Assembly: GCA_949592205.1 (NCBI GenBank)
Contig: CATIUR010000003.1
Location: 168,629,759-168,693,758, forward strand
Reading direction: 5' to 3'
Source of the DNA: Helichrysum umbraculigerum
Lineage: Eukaryota > Streptophyta > Magnoliopsida > Asterales > Asteraceae
Length of the DNA stretch: 64,000 nt
A program made the position numbers and the translations under genes. A model generated the notes under the pieces. It worked only from the letters and a program-made list of their open reading frames with translations, was not told the DNA's origin and did no database searches. This document shows, piece by piece, positions 60,160 to 64,000 of this stretch (position 1 is the stretch's first letter; the number at the start of each line of letters is the position of its first letter).

Positions 60160-61326
60160 GCCTGATCTAAAGCTTCAAAAACATTGATGCCAGTTGGTGA
60201 ATGGTGCAGACAACGGTTCGACCACTATCAACCATGTTTCTAACTGTACACATGACAATAGCAACAACTTTTGCTTCAAGTCCTGATGTAGGCTCTTCCA
60301 TGAATATGATTATTGGATTGGCAACCAAATCTACGGTTATATTAAGTCTCTTTCTCTGTTCTGTCGAGAGACCGTCTACTCCTGGAAGACCAACTATTGC
60401 ATTCCTAAACGGTTTGAGTTCAACCAAATCCTTGACTTCCTCCACAAATATCTGAACCACAAAAAACAAAAAAAAATATGGATCTGATGTTGGCATGTCC
60501 CAACTAATTAGGTGGCAATATGGGCGGCTTGAGTAACGTGTCATTTTGAGTACAATAAAAATGGCGAGGTCAGGTTCTTAGGATAACTCACAAACTCCTT
60601 TTTGTCTATTTTGGAGGCTGTGCACTTAAAAAATAAACTCTTGGCTAGTTTCAACCCGTTTAACCTGTTCATGTCTTGATGTCTACCTACTTTGTTTGAA
60701 TTTGACCCATTTAAGATAAAACACAACCACAATTGACTCATTCTTATGTACATTTACGAAATTCATGACTCATTCTAAATAGGTGGTAAGATGGGTGGGT
60801 TGGGTAATGCTTCAATACGGGTCTTTTTTTTTGTAGAGTAGAAACAGGCCACGTCAGGTTAGGATCGTTAGGTTGACCTACAAATTCAATTTTGCATATT
60901 AGGAGGCTGTGTGCATTATATGGTAAGCTTTTAACCTGTTTGACCAGTTTCTTTTTAGCTCATTTGTTATATTTGACCAACTTGAGATAAACACATCCAG
61001 ATTTGACTAATTATTAAGTAAATGGGTCGAATAGCGAAAATTTACCTCACAAGTTTGTTTTGTTATGTCTGCACAAAGACGTAATCAGGAGACGTAACCA
61101 GGCAGAGTACGCGAGTGACTCATAAACTGTGGCATTAGAAAAATGAATGTCGTTTTATTCTCAGTATACGCTCACACAAGCAAAAGATTCTTGCTTTTTA
61201 GGGTAACCTGAGATACCGACACTTCCATCAATGTACCCACCAGTCTTTCTTACAGCCAACACATCCATCAGGGTGGTCTTTCCTGCCCCACTTACACCAA
61301 CCAGTGCTGTTAGTACCCATGGTAAA
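60160..61326 (-). pseudogene. PDR-type ABCG transporter fragment: second nucleotide-binding domain, disrupted
   Basis: Two exon remnants on the minus strand. The first, 61326-61046, begins LTALVGVSGAGKTTLMDVLA (Walker A of the second NBD of full-size ABCG/PDR transporters). It runs through GYPKKQESFA and NDIH to TVYESLAYSAWLRL, but has TGA (61161-61163) where the family has Cys and TAA (61155-61157) where it has Gln. The second, from 60451, starts IFVEEVKDLVEL and has the signature LSTEQRKRL. Its Walker B reads IIFMEEPTSG (family FMDEPTSG), its D-loop SGLEA (family SGLDA), and a one-base deletion after TIHQ shifts the frame. The exon order and splice site before IFVEEV are as in intact genes. 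No membrane domains or first NBD were found. PDR proteins export terpenoids, hormones or waxes; this one cannot. Confidence 0.85.
60541..61045. repeat. Diverged direct repeat in the ABCG intron
   Basis: Two diverged copies of a segment with GTCAGGTT…GGAGGCTGTG…TTTGACC lie at about 60541-60780 and 60785-61030. Confidence 0.55.
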
Positions 61327-62157
61327 CCACATTAGCTACATAAAAACAAAGGAAAAAAGTAGACATGAAATACTTTATGTAGATTAGAATACCTCATCCA
61401 AGTTTCAATATGTCATGGATCTGTTAGTAAAGGACGTGGGATCAAGAAAGAATATTGAATAACCGAATAACAACAATTATATAAGAAACAAATAAAATAA
61501 AAGGGCATAAGGTAAAGGAAGAAGAAAGCACAGCCAGACGTGACTTGTACTAAAAATTTGACGCAAAAAATTGAATAATCGATAGTTGTTTATAAAGCAT
61601 CTCTTGATTATCTTAACTAAATAAGAAAAAGCCAATAGTGATCACTAACTGGTGTTAGATTAGTGTGTCATATGTGAGCTAATAAAGTCCTACTTTACAA
61701 AGATAGAGCAAAAAGTATGCGACTGATCGTTTGGCTCAAGGCTTTTCTATATGCTAATCAATCAAAGGGCACCTTTGGTCGTCTACTAGCATTTGACATC
61801 TTAGTGTAAATGTATATGAAATCTCAAATTCAGTCACATAAACATAATTCAACTTAAAATATTCTTAAATTATATATAACTACACCTTTTAAAAGAATTA
61901 ATTAACAGTTAACAGTAGAATTAAAGCAATTTAATTATATTATTTTTTCTATCAGCTGCTAAAGTTTGGGCACTAGTGTGAGATGATGTTTACTATTTTC
62001 GCCCTTCAACTAATCCTATTGCTGAATTAAAAGGAGGAAAACACTATTAATAGAATCACATGGAAGCAAATTTTTACAGGAGTTCATATTCAGGTCACTA
62101 AGATTAGAACAACATAGATACAACTGCAAATGCACGGATAGTCAGAATTGAACAATA

Positions 62158-62158
<1 letters not shown>

Positions 62159-62197
<39 letters not shown>
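62159..62197. repeat. Poly(A) tract, 39 bases
   Basis: Uninterrupted A run after GAACAATAC. It could be the tail of an old retroposed sequence or simple slippage; no retroposed gene was recognised upstream. Confidence 0.9.
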
Positions 62198-62201
<4 letters not shown>

Positions 62202-63097
62202 ATTTTGACCCATATGCTTATAAATAGGCCGATTTAACTTATATTAAGTCTTTAATGGTTAGGTAGTAATCAAATAATTTTGAGCTTATAAAAAAATAGA
62301 TCAAGTGGCCAATAGGTTGCAGAATCATCCAATGTGTACCTTTAAGCATGAATCCTTCTAAGTTGTCAATTCATTTTTAATTATATTATATTTGACATAC
62401 TATAATCTCCCCCGTTATCATATTAACAGCCTTAATTTACATAAAGATTTGGACAAGGGTTGTTATGGGGTAGCCAAATTCAACATATTTCCCCTGTCTA
62501 GAACAATCCCAGAGGCTTAGCGTTTTTTTAATCGTGTATGCTTTATATAAACAACAACTTGGTATATAATATGCAAGTTGCTTTGATGACATTTTGTAAT
62601 TTTGGGCCACTCTCTTCTTCACGGGTCCAAAATAGGCAATTAAGTTGTCGTAAACTATATACTACCTAATGCTAACACACATAAGCAGGGGAAAATTTCA
62701 AGTTAAAAAAAAAAAAAAAAAAAAACATGAGGAGAAGTCACAAATAGAAATTGAGAATTGCTGTTTATTGTATAATAGACAAGTTTACTAATCCCAACTA
62801 CCTATGTATATTATAGGTTTGAACTTACATTCTCGATGACTAAATAAGAAGATGATGACAGATTGACAGCTACCAAATCCTTAGTGCAAACCTAAGTGGA
62901 AATAAGGTCAATAGGTCATATTGCCAAGATGTTAGTGAGAATGCATGTTAATATAACAGATAGCATATTTTGCACACCATATGATAAATCTAGACTTGCT
63001 ACAGTTTCCAAAGGAAAAGCACCTGATCACATGTTATTACAGTTCATGGGCCAAATCCAGACTTGCTAAACTTGTGCACCTTCATTAAGAAAATCAC

Positions 63098-63400
63098 CGT
63101 ATGACGAAACTCAAGATTGATGATCATAAGATGTAAACGTTCAAACCTGCTCATGGATGGTAGCTCAAATAAAGTACATATTTTAATTACTCACATTTAA
63201 ACTAAATCAAAAACACCAAGAACGCAAGTATAGGATAATCATAAAAAGATGATACACATTTGTCTCAGAGTTTAGGTTCTGATTCCATGTCATGTAATTA
63301 GAAAATCATACTATAACGAAAAATTCAAATACTGATGATCATAAGATGTAAAAGCTCAAACGTGCTCATAGATGGGAATTCAAATAAAGTACATATTTTT
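63098..63400. repeat. Diverged direct repeat, about 85 bp, spaced 215 bp
   Basis: Both copies share TGATGATCATAAGATGTAAA, GCTCAAA/GTTCAAAC, GCTCAT and CAAATAAAGTACATATTTT, at about 63117-63184 and 63332-63400. Confidence 0.7.
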
Positions 63401-64000
63401 CGCACACATCTAATCAAGTACGTATATTTCATGAGGATGGCATGGGAATATAAATATTATACACACACATTTATACGAACAGTAGGTGTGCATTTGAAAT
63501 AGTTTACCTGAACAACCAAAAGCGGAATTCATTTGGCAACCAGGTGATCATAATGCCAAAATATACAACCTTCATTGATTCGAGGCTTTTTTCTATGAGT
63601 AAAACACAAAAATTAAACCTTTAAGACGAATTACAATATTATATCTTATCATTGAATGACATAACATATGTATAACAGAAAACTACTACAGTTTTCTAAT
63701 GAACAATAATACATTCTGAAAAAGTTTATCATCTCCTATGAAATTATTAAGACAGAGTATGACCAGTTGTGCCTTGTTCTAGACCAGGAAATAAGATATA
63801 ACTTAAGTATGTGTTTTATAAACGATATTAATTAAGACTGTAGAAGTGATGAACCTGTTGTATGAGGTAGGTGATATGGTTCGGACCATACTTGACACCA
63901 ATTGGTTTTTTGGATCGGATGTTCATCCTTCAAACTCGGTATCCGCACTTTTCAGGAGTCGTTCTTTTTTTTATGCTTTGTCCCCAAGTCTGTATTTGAG

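Larger units (their letters stand above)
61327..64000. other. Right flank, no recognised gene
   Basis: AT-rich. Searched on both strands for the missing ABCG exons (first NBD, membrane helices) without success. Contains A tracts of 39 (62159-62197) and 21 bases (62705-62725), and a diverged direct repeat near 63.1-63.4 kb. Confidence 0.5.

Overview
The window is nuclear DNA of a flowering plant. The evidence is the set of intron-containing genes for G-type lectin S-domain receptor kinases (S-RLKs), plant-type Ty1/copia and Ty3/gypsy retrotransposons, Helitrons, a Mutator-like element, MITEs, and AT-rich spacers with (TAA)n and (TA)n microsatellites. A eudicot is likely; the family cannot be fixed from sequence alone.

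Layout. (1) 1-12656: the right part of a copia retrotransposon whose left end lies outside the window. It is split at 1721-10173 by a complete, very young gypsy chromovirus with a 5-bp target duplication GCTGG and two 1844-bp LTRs differing at about ten sites. The copia element itself sits inside exon 1 of an S-RLK gene, so three layers are nested. (2) 12657-58030: a tandem array of four S-RLK copies, called A (12657-15168, 5'-truncated), B (27071-30260), C (40803-43981) and D (54626-57819). All share seven exons with identical intron phases. C and D look intact (801 and 795 residues). A has a nonsense codon as well as the transposon truncation, and B has a nonsense codon in exon 1. (3) Between the genes lies a repeated spacer carrying the same ancestral insertions: a small MITE, (TAA)n tracts, a Mutator-like element with about 190-bp terminal inverted repeats and a captured EF-hand gene fragment, and a 3.1-kb solo LTR. 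Copy-specific additions are a 2.8-kb Helitron in A-B, a 499-bp Helitron upstream of C, a Tourist-like MITE inside the C-D Mutator element, a 134-bp hairpin MITE upstream of B and D only, and a 1187-bp tandem duplication inside two of the three solo LTRs. (4) 58030-64000: unique flank with a possible Helitron end, a MITE-like element sitting inside a (TA)n tract, and a decayed minus-strand fragment of a PDR-type ABCG transporter (second nucleotide-binding domain).

How it fits together. Diagnostic sites in exons and introns pair A with C and B with D, and spacer A-B with spacer C-D. The array therefore probably grew by duplication of a two-gene unit of about 26-27 kb, with later gene conversion and independent insertions. 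Intron 1 of A, C and D stays in frame with exon 1 and would add a hydrophobic tail. Intron retention would give a shorter, possibly membrane-anchored S-domain protein like the truncated products known from Brassica S-locus genes. No bacterial-type features, rRNA, tRNA or CRISPR array were seen.
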